A stretch of 8,622 bases of DNA from an uncultured Erysipelotrichaceae bacterium (GCA_934692455.1 CAKUTY010000051.1:1-8622), one strand, 5' to 3'; shown: positions 1-6,717, counted from the first letter of the stretch. Translations and numbers: made by a program. Notes: a model not told the origin generated them from the sequence alone.

Positions 1-421
1 CTTCTTCAATTACCTTTAAATGAGAATCAATCTTTTGTCTAATAGAAGGTGCTAGCCAGCTATCTTCTTTTTTACGATTATCAAATCTAGGTTGACGATA
101 TCTTAAATGATTACGTCTTGTTCTTCTGTTTTCTCTTCTTGTTGATAATAATTCAACAACATCATCACGAAGTTCTACATCACTACAATATAGTTCTTGT
201 TTCTTTGTTGAAGCACTTAATCCTATATGCTTAGAACCAGCATCAACACCTAATGTGATTGATTGGGTATGATTACCACAATCATAATTTAATTGAATAG
301 TAAATGGACTACGCTTAACAACTTTAGCTTTACCATCTTTTAAAAAATGTCTTACTTTACCAAGTTTATGCGTTGGCATAAGTGGTAGTCCATCTTTGTT
401 TAATACATATACTACTTGCAT
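1..421 (-). CDS. iscB: IscB-family RNA-guided nuclease, N-terminal 140 residues (3' end beyond window)
   Basis: IscB proteins are RNA-guided DNA nucleases, ancestral to Cas9, that use a HEARO (omega) RNA encoded just upstream. Reading in from base 421, the frame stays open for 140 codons to the edge. Residues 1-45 form the PLMP domain (starts MQVVYVLNKDGLPLMPT). Residues 56-70 are RuvC-I (ITLGVDAGSKHIGLS), with Asp60 as the predicted catalytic acid. Residues 94-112 are the arginine-rich bridge helix (TRRENRRTRRNHLRYRQPR), and RFDNR follows. The start matches the PLMP domain of characterised IscBs such as OgeuIscB almost residue for residue. AAAGGA at 428-433, six bases before the ATG, is a good ribosome binding site and fixes the start. 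The HNH domain, RuvC-II and RuvC-III lie beyond the window, so IsrB (the HNH-less relative) cannot be excluded. The frame is intact where visible. Confidence 0.9.
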   Translation of the reverse strand, partial: MQVVYVLNKDGLPLMPTHKLGKVRHFLKDGKAKVVKRSPFTIQLNYDCGNHTQSITLGVDAGSKHIGLSASTKKQELYCSDVELRDDVVELLSTRRENRRTRRNHLRYRQPRFDNRKKEDSWLAPSIRQKIDSHLKVIEE

Positions 422-433
422 AAACTATCCTTT

Positions 434-684
434 CTATCTAACTTAATAGATAATTCAAATCTTACGATTTGTAATGTAGCCATCGACAATGTTATATAGG
501 GTTTTAAATACGCAACACTGTTTTTACCCATCAAAACTGTTTAATCACATACCTTAGAGCTACAAACTTGGCTATACATTTGTAGGTAACTATATATTCT
601 TATATAACGTAGGATATTAACTTAAAGTTTTCTCCTTAGTCTAATCAACTAGGCTTTTTGGGCCTACGGTTTTAACCGTGGGTT
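434..684 (-). ncRNA. Candidate HEARO RNA / omega RNA of the adjacent iscB
   Basis: About 250 non-coding bases lie between the kinase stop codon and the iscB ribosome binding site, where IscB's omega RNA is normally encoded. Read on the minus strand, it begins with CCCACGGTTAAAACCGTAGG (682-663), a hairpin with one C-A mismatch, which resembles the opening hairpin I associate with IscB-linked RNAs. Next come CCTAGT...ACTAAGG (one bulge), and CTACAAA pairing with TTTGTAG (585-579 with 566-560). A long-range 8-bp pairing joins 608-601 to 498-491. CAAATC-GTAA-GATTTG (471-456) is capped by a GNRA-type loop. A last hairpin, TATCTA...TAGATA (452-435), ends beside the iscB Shine-Dalgarno. A possible pseudoknot joins 574-570 to 481-477. 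The guide would lie at the 5' end, upstream of 682. The ends are approximate and the fold was done by eye. Confidence 0.75.
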
Positions 685-689
685 ATTGA

Positions 690-1577
690 CTAGAAATCAA
701 TCCTTTCAATCTTTAAATCTTTATAGATTTTTTCTATCTGATCAAAATCAACATCTTCATCTAACATTGAAACACCACCCGCAATGGCATTACCATAACC
801 AAAGAACTCAAGTGGATTAGCACCCTTTAGTTTTGACCATAGGATACCAGCAATCATACCATCATTAGAACCAATTTGTAAATCTTTGTTATTTTCGCAT
901 ACATAATAACCTGTAGAATCAAACAAATAGCTCTTAGTATGAGCACTAGAGAACAAGAAATATTGAGCACCCTTTTCAATATATTCCCTACCAGTTTTAA
1001 CGATATCTTCCTTTGAAGTACCAATATCATTATTATCCATCTTAACTAAGAATGGCTTATATGCACTTACCTTAGAAGTAATATAATCATCTGTATCCAA
1101 AATAACCTTAACATTATTATCAATCAAATCCTTAATCACATCACACATCTTATCAGCTAGATCTTTTTGAACATTACCACTCATAATCACGAAGTCATTA
1201 TCATAAATTTGATTCATTCTGACCTTAAACTTATTAAATTCATCATCAGTAATCTTAGGACCTAAGGCATTTAAAGAAGTAGTCTCTTTGGCCATCAACT
1301 TAATATTGATACGAGTATTATCTTCAATTCTTGTGAATTGAGGTTGAATATTAACATAATCAGACAATAAAGAAATATAGAATTCCTTATTAAAACCACC
1401 CAAGAAACCTAGGGCAACCGATCTAATATTAAGTTTATCTAAAAACTTTGAAACGTTAACACCCTTTCCTGCTGCATCATAAGTCTCTTCGTAAGATCTG
1501 TTTAAAGAACCAACTTTAAGGTCCTTTAGTTTCAAATAATAATCCAAAGAAGGATTTGTTGTTATCGTGTAAATCAT
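690..1577 (-). CDS. Divergent PfkB-family sugar kinase, 1-phosphofructokinase-like
   Basis: This 295-residue cytoplasmic kinase of the PfkB (ribokinase-like) family is closest in layout to FruK/LacC, which phosphorylate fructose 1-phosphate or tagatose 6-phosphate. Visible family motifs are MIYTITTNPSLDYYL at the start, AAGKGVNVSKFL (36-47), GFLGGF (57-62), TRINIKL (88-94), ALGPKI (104-109) and GSNDGMIAGIL (236-246), where Asp239 is the predicted catalytic base. TRINxK and NPxLD favour 1-phosphofructokinase. Several nucleotide-site glycines are replaced: GAGDS becomes GSNDG, GGKG becomes AGKG, and the usual SLGxxG loop reads SSAHTK. The substrate is therefore uncertain. I start at the ATG at 1577, because homology begins there and the longer reading uses a TTG inside murE. 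There is no Shine-Dalgarno, and a -10 box lies 6 nt upstream. Length is normal (about 300). No PTS gene is nearby. Confidence 0.8.
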   Translation of the reverse strand: MIYTITTNPSLDYYLKLKDLKVGSLNRSYEETYDAAGKGVNVSKFLDKLNIRSVALGFLGGFNKEFYISLLSDYVNIQPQFTRIEDNTRINIKLMAKETTSLNALGPKITDDEFNKFKVRMNQIYDNDFVIMSGNVQKDLADKMCDVIKDLIDNNVKVILDTDDYITSKVSAYKPFLVKMDNNDIGTSKEDIVKTGREYIEKGAQYFLFSSAHTKSYLFDSTGYYVCENNKDLQIGSNDGMIAGILWSKLKGANPLEFFGYGNAIAGGVSMLDEDVDFDQIEKIYKDLKIERIDF

Positions 1578-1583
1578 GAAATC

Positions 1584-1589
1584 ATTATA
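1584..1589 (-). promoter_or_regulatory. -10 box for the sugar-kinase gene, probably leaderless
   Basis: The minus strand reads TATAAT, then six bases, then the ATG at 1577, so transcription would start at or within a base of the start codon. No Shine-Dalgarno precedes that ATG. A weak -35 (TTGATT at 1610-1605) sits 15 bases upstream, slightly close. This is inference from spacing and from the missing ribosome binding site. Confidence 0.5.
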
Positions 1590-1593
1590 TAAT
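1588..1593 (+). promoter_or_regulatory. -10 box for murE, probably leaderless
   Basis: The plus strand reads TATAAT, then ACTAGG, then the murE ATG at 1600. The predicted transcript would begin at the start codon. The AGG touching the ATG is too close to act as a Shine-Dalgarno. No convincing -35 is visible at the expected distance. The box overlaps the opposing -10 by two bases, so the two promoters probably exclude each other. Confidence 0.5.
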
Positions 1594-1599
1594 ACTAGG

Positions 1600-3015
1600 A
1601 TGAAAATCAAAAATTTATTTAAAGATTACAACGGAGAAGACTTTGAAATAGCAGGCCTTTCTACCAACACCAAAACAATAAAACCAGGTGATCTTTTCTT
1701 ATGTATCAAAGGAGCTACTATCGATCGCCATGATTATATTGATGAAGCTGTTAAAAATGGTGCAGTAGCACTGGTAACCTCAAAAGATGTAAACACTAGC
1801 GTTCCTTATATAAAAGTAGATGATGTCAACAAAATCTATGAAACATTATATAGAGACTTCTATGACAATCCTCAAGATAAATTAACTCTAATTGGGGTTA
1901 CAGGTACTGATGGTAAAACATCTACCACAACCATCATTCAAGAATTACTAGGAGATGATATCTGTGGCTATATTGGTACTAATGGTTATGCTTGCAGTAA
2001 GTTCAATAGAGAAACCGATAATACTACCCCAGGAATTGAATCAATATATAGAATACTTGACGAATTTGTTAAAGCTGGATGTAAGTATGTAGCCATGGAA
2101 ACAAGTTCTGAGGCCTTTTATTATGGCAGACTCAAAAACTTCCACTTTAGAGTTGGCGGCCTTACAAACATTGATAAGGAACACTTAAATACCCATAAGA
2201 CACTAGAAAACTACATTAGCTGCAAGAAGATGTTATTTAAGCAATCTGATATGTCAGTCTTAAACAAGAATGATAAACACTTTAATGAAGTTGTAAAAGA
2301 CATAGAAAATTATAAAACATACGGATACAGTAATGATAATGACCTATATATCAAAGATTATGAAGTTAAACCAAACTGTACTCTAATCACTTATATCGTC
2401 AACGATGAAGAAGTGAAAGTTAAATCTCATTTATTAGGCCAATTCAACATTGAAAACCTATCATGCGCCCTACTAATTGGTATGTCTTTAGGCTTTGATT
2501 TATATCATCTATTAAGAAACATTGATAAGTTATCTATCTCAGGAAGAATGAACTCAATTAATTTAGGACAAGACTTTTATGTTCTTGTAGACTATGCTCA
2601 TACTCCAAATGGCCTAGCTAGATTATTTGAATTTACTAATAAACTAGAAGTAAACAAAAAGATAGTTGTGACTGGTAATGCAGGTGAAAGAGATGCTTCT
2701 AAGCGTAAATATGTTGGTAAATTATGTGTTGATAATAATGACCATGTTATATTTACCTACGAAGACCCCCGCTATGAAGATCCATATAATGTCGTTAAAG
2801 ACTTATGTGAACTCATCAAAGACAAAACAAACTATGAAACAGTCATTGATCGAGAAGAAGCTATCAATAAAGCTATCAACATGGCCAATAAAAATGATCT
2901 TGTCATGATACTTGGCAAAGGCAGTGAAGATTGGCAAGAAATTAAGGGTGAATTCATTGAATTCAGTGACATTGAAAAAGCTAAACAAGCTATTATGAAA
3001 AGGATGAACCATTAA
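1600..3015 (+). CDS. murE: UDP-MurNAc-L-Ala-D-Glu ligase (MurE)
   Basis: MurE is the cytoplasmic ATP-dependent Mur ligase that adds the third residue (meso-diaminopimelate or L-lysine) to the peptidoglycan precursor. The 471-residue protein has all three Mur domains. The N-terminal UDP-binding domain (1-90) includes GLSTNTKTIKPGDLF. The ATPase domain (95-315) has the P-loop GVTGTDGKTSTT (99-110), METSSEAF (167-173), EHLNTH (194-199), and Lys209 in YISCKKMLF as the probable carbamylated lysine. The C-terminal domain has SGRM (314-317), DYAHTPNG (331-338), GNAGERD (359-365), EDPRYEDP (388-395) and GKGSED (439-444). The usual DNPR motif reads EDPR. The conserved Arg and the Glu of GKGxE lean towards diaminopimelate, but this is not decisive, since Thermotoga MurE has DDPR yet accepts lysine. 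The start at 1600 matches the family; an in-frame ATG at 1576 overlaps the opposing start codon. Confidence 0.92.
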   Translation: MKIKNLFKDYNGEDFEIAGLSTNTKTIKPGDLFLCIKGATIDRHDYIDEAVKNGAVALVTSKDVNTSVPYIKVDDVNKIYETLYRDFYDNPQDKLTLIGVTGTDGKTSTTTIIQELLGDDICGYIGTNGYACSKFNRETDNTTPGIESIYRILDEFVKAGCKYVAMETSSEAFYYGRLKNFHFRVGGLTNIDKEHLNTHKTLENYISCKKMLFKQSDMSVLNKNDKHFNEVVKDIENYKTYGYSNDNDLYIKDYEVKPNCTLITYIVNDEEVKVKSHLLGQFNIENLSCALLIGMSLGFDLYHLLRNIDKLSISGRMNSINLGQDFYVLVDYAHTPNGLARLFEFTNKLEVNKKIVVTGNAGERDASKRKYVGKLCVDNNDHVIFTYEDPRYEDPYNVVKDLCELIKDKTNYETVIDREEAINKAINMANKNDLVMILGKGSEDWQEIKGEFIEFSDIEKAKQAIMKRMNH

Positions 3016-3028
3016 GGCTCATCCTTTT
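2998..3028. terminator. Bidirectional intrinsic terminator between convergent murE and pheT
   Basis: A perfect 10-bp stem (AAAAGGATGA with TCATCCTTTT) encloses an 11-base loop. T-runs follow on both strands, TTTTT to the right and TTTTC to the left. The left arm holds the last codons of murE and the loop contains its stop codon. The right end stops 7 bases before the pheT stop codon. One hairpin can therefore end both transcripts. Confidence 0.85.
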
Positions 3029-3034
3029 TAACAA

Positions 3035-5431
3035 TTATCTCAAATTTGCATTATAGTGCTTATTTAATTCTTCAAGAATCTTATTATGAGGTGCATCAAC
3101 ATCACTTGTCTTTAAAGTCTTGTTTGGATCTTCATAAACAATCTTCAATGATACAGACTTAGAACCTTCTTCAATATGTTCACCCTTATAGATATCAAAT
3201 ACTCTTACAGACTTAACTAGACTGCCACCAGCCTTCTTAACAAGTTTTAATAAATCAGCAGCCTTAACCTCATCCTTTAGGACAATAGAAATATCTCTTG
3301 TGATAGATGGATATTTACTGATTGAAGGAGCATGCGACTTAGCTGGTTTAGAATTAATCAATTCATCTAAGATTAATTCACAATAATAAGTATCCTTTAA
3401 CTTGAACTTAGATTCAAAACTTGGATGTAACTTACCCAAGATACCAATCACCTTATTGTTCATCTTAATTAAACAAGAAACACCTGGATGGAAATGCTTT
3501 GTATCTAAGTCATTTTCAACCACTGTTACTCTACCCTTTTCAAAACCTAACTTATCTAATAAGCCCATTACTAAACCCTTTAAGACATAGAAATCAGCCT
3601 TCATTGTTAGATGCTTAACTTCACTATTTAAATAAGTTCCATTTAAGACAACACCAAGTCTTTCCTCTTCATGATCATTGAAATAAACAGAAGACAATTC
3701 GTAGATATTAACATCACTATTATAGTGACCCAAGTTATAAGCTAAAGTTTCAAGTAGTGAATTCATTAAAGAAGTTCTAATATATTTACGGTCTTCACTT
3801 AATGGAGAAATCATCTTAACAGCTTCACCATTTACAAGTAAAGACTCATTCTTATAATTTTCACTAACTAGTGTATAAGTTCTCACTTCACTTAAACCGT
3901 TATACATCATATAGTTTCTAATATTACGACGCATTCTTTGAGCAATAGTCAAAGAACCAACAGTTTGAGGCATTAGAGGCAATGTTGACTTTAAATCATC
4001 AAAGTCAGTTAAACGACACACTTCCTCATCAATGTCTTCTCTAATTAAAATATCAGTTCTATAACTTGGTATAGAGCACAAGAAATGTTCACCATCCTCA
4101 CATTCAAACTTAAAGTCTAAAGCCTCAATGACATCTCTAACTTCATCAATTGAATAAGTCTTACCAACCAAATTATTTAAATGAGACAATGTTTCCTCTA
4201 CTACAACTGGTGAATAGTTGCTACTACCTGCCTCAACTGTTTCCTCAATCATTTCAGCATCAGCATACTTAATTAACAATTCAACAGCTCTATCCATAGC
4301 CTTATTTTGAGCTAATGGCTCTAGACCCTTAGAGAATCTTGCAGCTGCCTCAGTTTGTAAACCTAAACGATTAGAAGTTCTTCTAATTTGAGCATGGTCA
4401 AAACAAGCTGACTCTAAAAGCAAACTAGTAGTATCATCTAATACCTTAGTCGCATCGCCACCCATGATACCGGCAATGCCAATAGGTTCATTATCAGAAG
4501 TGATCATCAAATCACCCTTTTCAATCTTATATGTAAGGCCATCTAGTGCTGTATATTCGCATTTTAAATCATCCCTAACAGTGATGTTATGATTAGGATT
4601 ACTTCTTAAATCATAGAAATGCATAGGTTGACCTGTCTCTAACATTACTAAGTTAGAAATATCAACCAAGTTATTGATACACTTGATACCGTTAGACTTC
4701 AAGATTTCCTTAATCCACTCAGGAGACTCTTTTATAGTTACCTTATTAATAATCTTAGCTAAGAAATGAGGACAATTCTTTGACTCTAAACTTAACTTAA
4801 AATCACTTGGTGTACCAACATTACTAGCACCTTCAAATTCAGGAAGCTTGCATTCTCTTCTTAAAATAGCACCCATTTCCTTTGCCATATAAAACATTGC
4901 CAAGCAATCAGGTCTATTGGCATAAATAGACATATCCAAGATTACATCATCATAACCTAGTTTCTTTAGGATATTTGTTTCACCTACTTCAAATGAATCG
5001 CCTAATTCTTCAATACCATCCTTTGAACAAGACCCCTCTTCCAATAGTTCTTCATCAACACCAAGTTCAAGTAATGAACACAACATACCATTACTTTCAT
5101 AACCTCTTACTACACCCTTTTTGATAGTACCACCAGGAAGTATTGCACCCTCTGTAGCTACAATAACCTTGATGCCTTCTCTACAGTTAGGAGCACCACA
5201 TACGATATCTAATACTTCAGCACCAATATCTACTGTAGTTAGATGCAAATGATCACTATCAGGATGAGGAATGCATGTTAATACCTTACCTACAACTAGA
5301 TTTGTACCACTACCAATCTTAGTTACTTCTTCCACTTCGAAGCCAGCCTTAACAGCTTTATCCATGATTTCTTGATAAGATAAATCACTTATATCAATAA
5401 ATTTACTTAACCAATTTAAACTTAACTTCAT
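3035..5431 (-). CDS. pheT: Phenylalanyl-tRNA synthetase beta subunit
   Basis: PheT is the large, non-catalytic subunit of the alpha2-beta2 enzyme that charges tRNA-Phe. It binds the tRNA and carries the editing site that hydrolyses Tyr-tRNA-Phe. The 798 residues are full length for the bacterial family. In order they show an N-terminal helix-turn (MKLSLNWLSKFIDI), an EMAP-II-like OB tRNA-binding domain at roughly 40-150 (VVGKVLTCIPHPDSDHLHL, VCGAPNCREG, SNGMLCS), and the B3/B4 editing region at roughly 210-380 (MHFYDL, GIAGIMGG). EAAARFSKGLEP and the B5 region follow, then the synthetase-like core, and an FDX-ACB anticodon-binding domain in the last 95 residues or so (SKYPSITRDISIVL). It starts 2 bases after pheS stops. 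AGAGAGG inside the end of pheS is its ribosome binding site. No truncation is seen. Confidence 0.97.
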   Translation of the reverse strand: MKLSLNWLSKFIDISDLSYQEIMDKAVKAGFEVEEVTKIGSGTNLVVGKVLTCIPHPDSDHLHLTTVDIGAEVLDIVCGAPNCREGIKVIVATEGAILPGGTIKKGVVRGYESNGMLCSLLELGVDEELLEEGSCSKDGIEELGDSFEVGETNILKKLGYDDVILDMSIYANRPDCLAMFYMAKEMGAILRRECKLPEFEGASNVGTPSDFKLSLESKNCPHFLAKIINKVTIKESPEWIKEILKSNGIKCINNLVDISNLVMLETGQPMHFYDLRSNPNHNITVRDDLKCEYTALDGLTYKIEKGDLMITSDNEPIGIAGIMGGDATKVLDDTTSLLLESACFDHAQIRRTSNRLGLQTEAAARFSKGLEPLAQNKAMDRAVELLIKYADAEMIEETVEAGSSNYSPVVVEETLSHLNNLVGKTYSIDEVRDVIEALDFKFECEDGEHFLCSIPSYRTDILIREDIDEEVCRLTDFDDLKSTLPLMPQTVGSLTIAQRMRRNIRNYMMYNGLSEVRTYTLVSENYKNESLLVNGEAVKMISPLSEDRKYIRTSLMNSLLETLAYNLGHYNSDVNIYELSSVYFNDHEEERLGVVLNGTYLNSEVKHLTMKADFYVLKGLVMGLLDKLGFEKGRVTVVENDLDTKHFHPGVSCLIKMNNKVIGILGKLHPSFESKFKLKDTYYCELILDELINSKPAKSHAPSISKYPSITRDISIVLKDEVKAADLLKLVKKAGGSLVKSVRVFDIYKGEHIEEGSKSVSLKIVYEDPNKTLKTSDVDAPHNKILEELNKHYNANLR

Positions 5432-5433
5432 TA

Positions 5434-6468
5434 CTAGTTACCTCTCTTGAATCCATTTAAGAAACGAATATCATTTGTATATAGGTCTCTGATATCCATG
5501 ATGCCATATTTTAACATCGCAACTCTTTCAATTCCTACACCAAACGCAAAGCCTGTATACTTTTTAGAATCAATACCAGCAGCTTCCAAAACATTAGGAT
5601 GTACCATACCAGAACCTAGAATTTCAATCCAACCAGTTCCCTTACACATAGAACAACCCTTGCCACCACAGTTATGACATGTCATATCTACTTCAAAAGA
5701 AGGTTCTGTGAATGGGAAGTATGATGGTCTAAATCTAATCTTGGCATCATTTTTAAATAGTTCATGAATCATTAATTCAAGAGTACCCTTTAAGTCTGAT
5801 ACAGTGATATTTTCGCCAATTACTAAACCCTCACATTGCATAAATTGATGTGAATGAGTAGCATCATCATCATCTCTTCTATATACCTTACCAGGGCAAA
5901 TAACCTTGATAGGTAATTTATCATGATCAGTCTCTAATACTCTCATTTGAATAGCTGTAGTTTGAGATCTCAATAGACGATTAACATCAACATAGAAAGT
6001 ATCTTGCATATCTCTTGCAGGATGACCCTCTGGTGTATTTGCACGAGTGAAATTATATTCATCATATTCAAGTTCTGGACCTTCAGCTACGTTATAGCCC
6101 ATACCAATAAAAATATCTTGTAATTCTTCTTCAACTAAAGTCAAAGGATGAAGGGTCCCAGTAACAGGTGTATATTCATCTAGCGTGATATCAATCTTTT
6201 CTTTTTCTAGTTGTAACTTCAATAAAGCATCATCAAGCTCTTTCTTCTTATCTTCGATAGCACTTGTTACACTTGTCTTTAAGTCATTTACAAGTTGACC
6301 AAACTTAGGCTTTTCTTCAGGACTTAAGTCTTTCATTTGGCTCATTAAACCTTGAATCTTACCTTTTTTAGAAAGATATTCAATTCTTAATTCTTCTAAC
6401 ACTTTACTGTCTTTAACTTCATTAATAGCCGCTAAAGCTTCTTGCTTAAGGCTTGTTAAATCGTTCAT
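5434..6468 (-). CDS. pheS: Phenylalanyl-tRNA synthetase alpha subunit
   Basis: PheS is the catalytic class II subunit that activates phenylalanine and, with PheT, charges tRNA-Phe. The 344-residue protein has an N-terminal coiled-coil tRNA-binding arm (about 1-90, rich in Lys, Glu and Leu). The catalytic core follows: GHPARDMQDTFY (148-159), LLRSQTTAIQMR (165-176), motif 2 VYRRDDDDATHSHQFMQCEG (195-214), FRPSYFPFTEPSFEVDM (246-262), the CHNCGGKGCSMCKGTGW cysteine pairs (264-280) and motif 3 GFAFGVGIERVAML (306-319). The alanine in FAFG, which sets phenylalanine selectivity in the E. coli enzyme, is the usual one. The start is set by AAGGAGGA at 6482-6475, 6 bases before the ATG. The gene is first in the pheST operon, behind a T-box leader. 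Confidence 0.97.
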   Translation of the reverse strand: MNDLTSLKQEALAAINEVKDSKVLEELRIEYLSKKGKIQGLMSQMKDLSPEEKPKFGQLVNDLKTSVTSAIEDKKKELDDALLKLQLEKEKIDITLDEYTPVTGTLHPLTLVEEELQDIFIGMGYNVAEGPELEYDEYNFTRANTPEGHPARDMQDTFYVDVNRLLRSQTTAIQMRVLETDHDKLPIKVICPGKVYRRDDDDATHSHQFMQCEGLVIGENITVSDLKGTLELMIHELFKNDAKIRFRPSYFPFTEPSFEVDMTCHNCGGKGCSMCKGTGWIEILGSGMVHPNVLEAAGIDSKKYTGFAFGVGIERVAMLKYGIMDIRDLYTNDIRFLNGFKRGN

Positions 6469-6486
6469 TCAAAATCCTCCTTACAA

Positions 6487-6520
6487 TAAAAAAACCGCGA
6501 CTAGGAACGAAAAATCGCGG
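6487..6520 (-). terminator. T-box regulated intrinsic terminator
   Basis: In the minus-strand RNA, CCGCGA (6520-6515) pairs with UCGCGG (6500-6495) around a 14-base loop, and a run of U follows (6494-6488). The 5' arm is part of the T-box sequence itself, so the antiterminator and terminator are mutually exclusive. It lies about 20 bases before the pheS start codon. Confidence 0.9.
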
Positions 6521-6675
6521 TACCATCCTAATTCAGCATATGCTGCACTTATAACTATAACGCGTTACCGGGGCAAGCCACTATATAAAGGTGAATTCAC
6601 TTACCTATCTTAAAGGAGCTTACACCATCCTCCTATCGCTATTAAGAATCAATAAGATACTACTTCTTTAAACGT
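6487..6675 (-). promoter_or_regulatory. T-box riboswitch (tRNA-Phe sensing) of pheST
   Basis: The minus-strand leader has all main T-box parts. Stem I has a basal helix (6666-6670 with 6586-6590), an upper helix (6653-6659 with 6606-6612), and a tip GGAG...CTCC (6633-6630 with 6618-6615) around GAUGGUGUAAG. Between the two helices lies the specifier UUC (6595-6593), followed by A, which matches tRNA-Phe. Near the 3' end is TAGGATGGTACCGCG (6530-6516), close to the consensus T-box. Its UGGU bulge would pair with the ACCA end of uncharged tRNA-Phe. AGGA of the T-box can pair with TCCT at 6506-6503 as the antiterminator, competing with the terminator hairpin. Transcription should therefore rise when phenylalanine is scarce. 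The 5' end is approximate. Confidence 0.95.
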
Positions 6676-6688
6676 TTTTACAACAAAT

Positions 6689-6717
6689 ATCATAACATGA
6701 AAGAAATATTAAAAAAA
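6689..6717 (-). promoter_or_regulatory. Possible pheST promoter
   Basis: TATGAT (6694-6689) is an acceptable -10 located just upstream of stem I of the T-box. The -35 position at 17-base spacing is only a T-run (6717-6712), which belongs to the tail of the rplA terminator, so the -35 is poor. A promoter must lie between that terminator and the T-box, and this is the best candidate by eye. Confidence 0.4.

Larger units (their letters stand above)
1..697 (-). mobile_element. Left (5') part of an IscB-type mobile element, truncated by the window edge
   Basis: The stretch holds an iscB reading frame preceded by about 260 bases of structured non-coding DNA, the usual layout of IscB elements (relatives of IS200/IS605, often without their own TnpA). 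The non-coding part abuts the stop codon of a sugar-kinase gene. The outer boundary is not defined by any repeat I can see. The minus-strand TTGA at 697-700, just outside the structured region, is one candidate junction, because HEARO elements are, as I recall, reported to sit just after a short TGA-ending motif (ATGA or GTGA). The hairpin at 663-682 may be the left-end structure. No tnpA and no right end lie in the window, so mobility is inferred from family and position. Confidence 0.55.

Noticed and set aside
663..682. Hairpin after the sugar-kinase stop codon as its transcription terminator
   Set aside because: In the transcribed strand it is followed by GGCCC and then A-rich sequence, with no U-tract. 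Its position and sequence fit the first hairpin of the omega RNA better.
422..690. CRISPR array in the non-coding region
   Set aside because: There are no regularly spaced direct repeats. The repeats present are single inverted pairs, as in a folded RNA.
1576..1578. Earlier ATG as the murE start
   Set aside because: The eight added residues lie outside the family N-terminus, overlap the opposing start codon and would place the -10 box inside the gene.
2678..2908. Plus-strand open frame of 76 codons inside murE
   Set aside because: It is out of frame with the well-supported MurE domains, has no similarity to anything I recognise and has no separate start signals.
3402..3590. Open frame opposite pheT
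   Set aside because: It is an antisense shadow of a strongly conserved coding region, with no ribosome binding site or recognisable protein.
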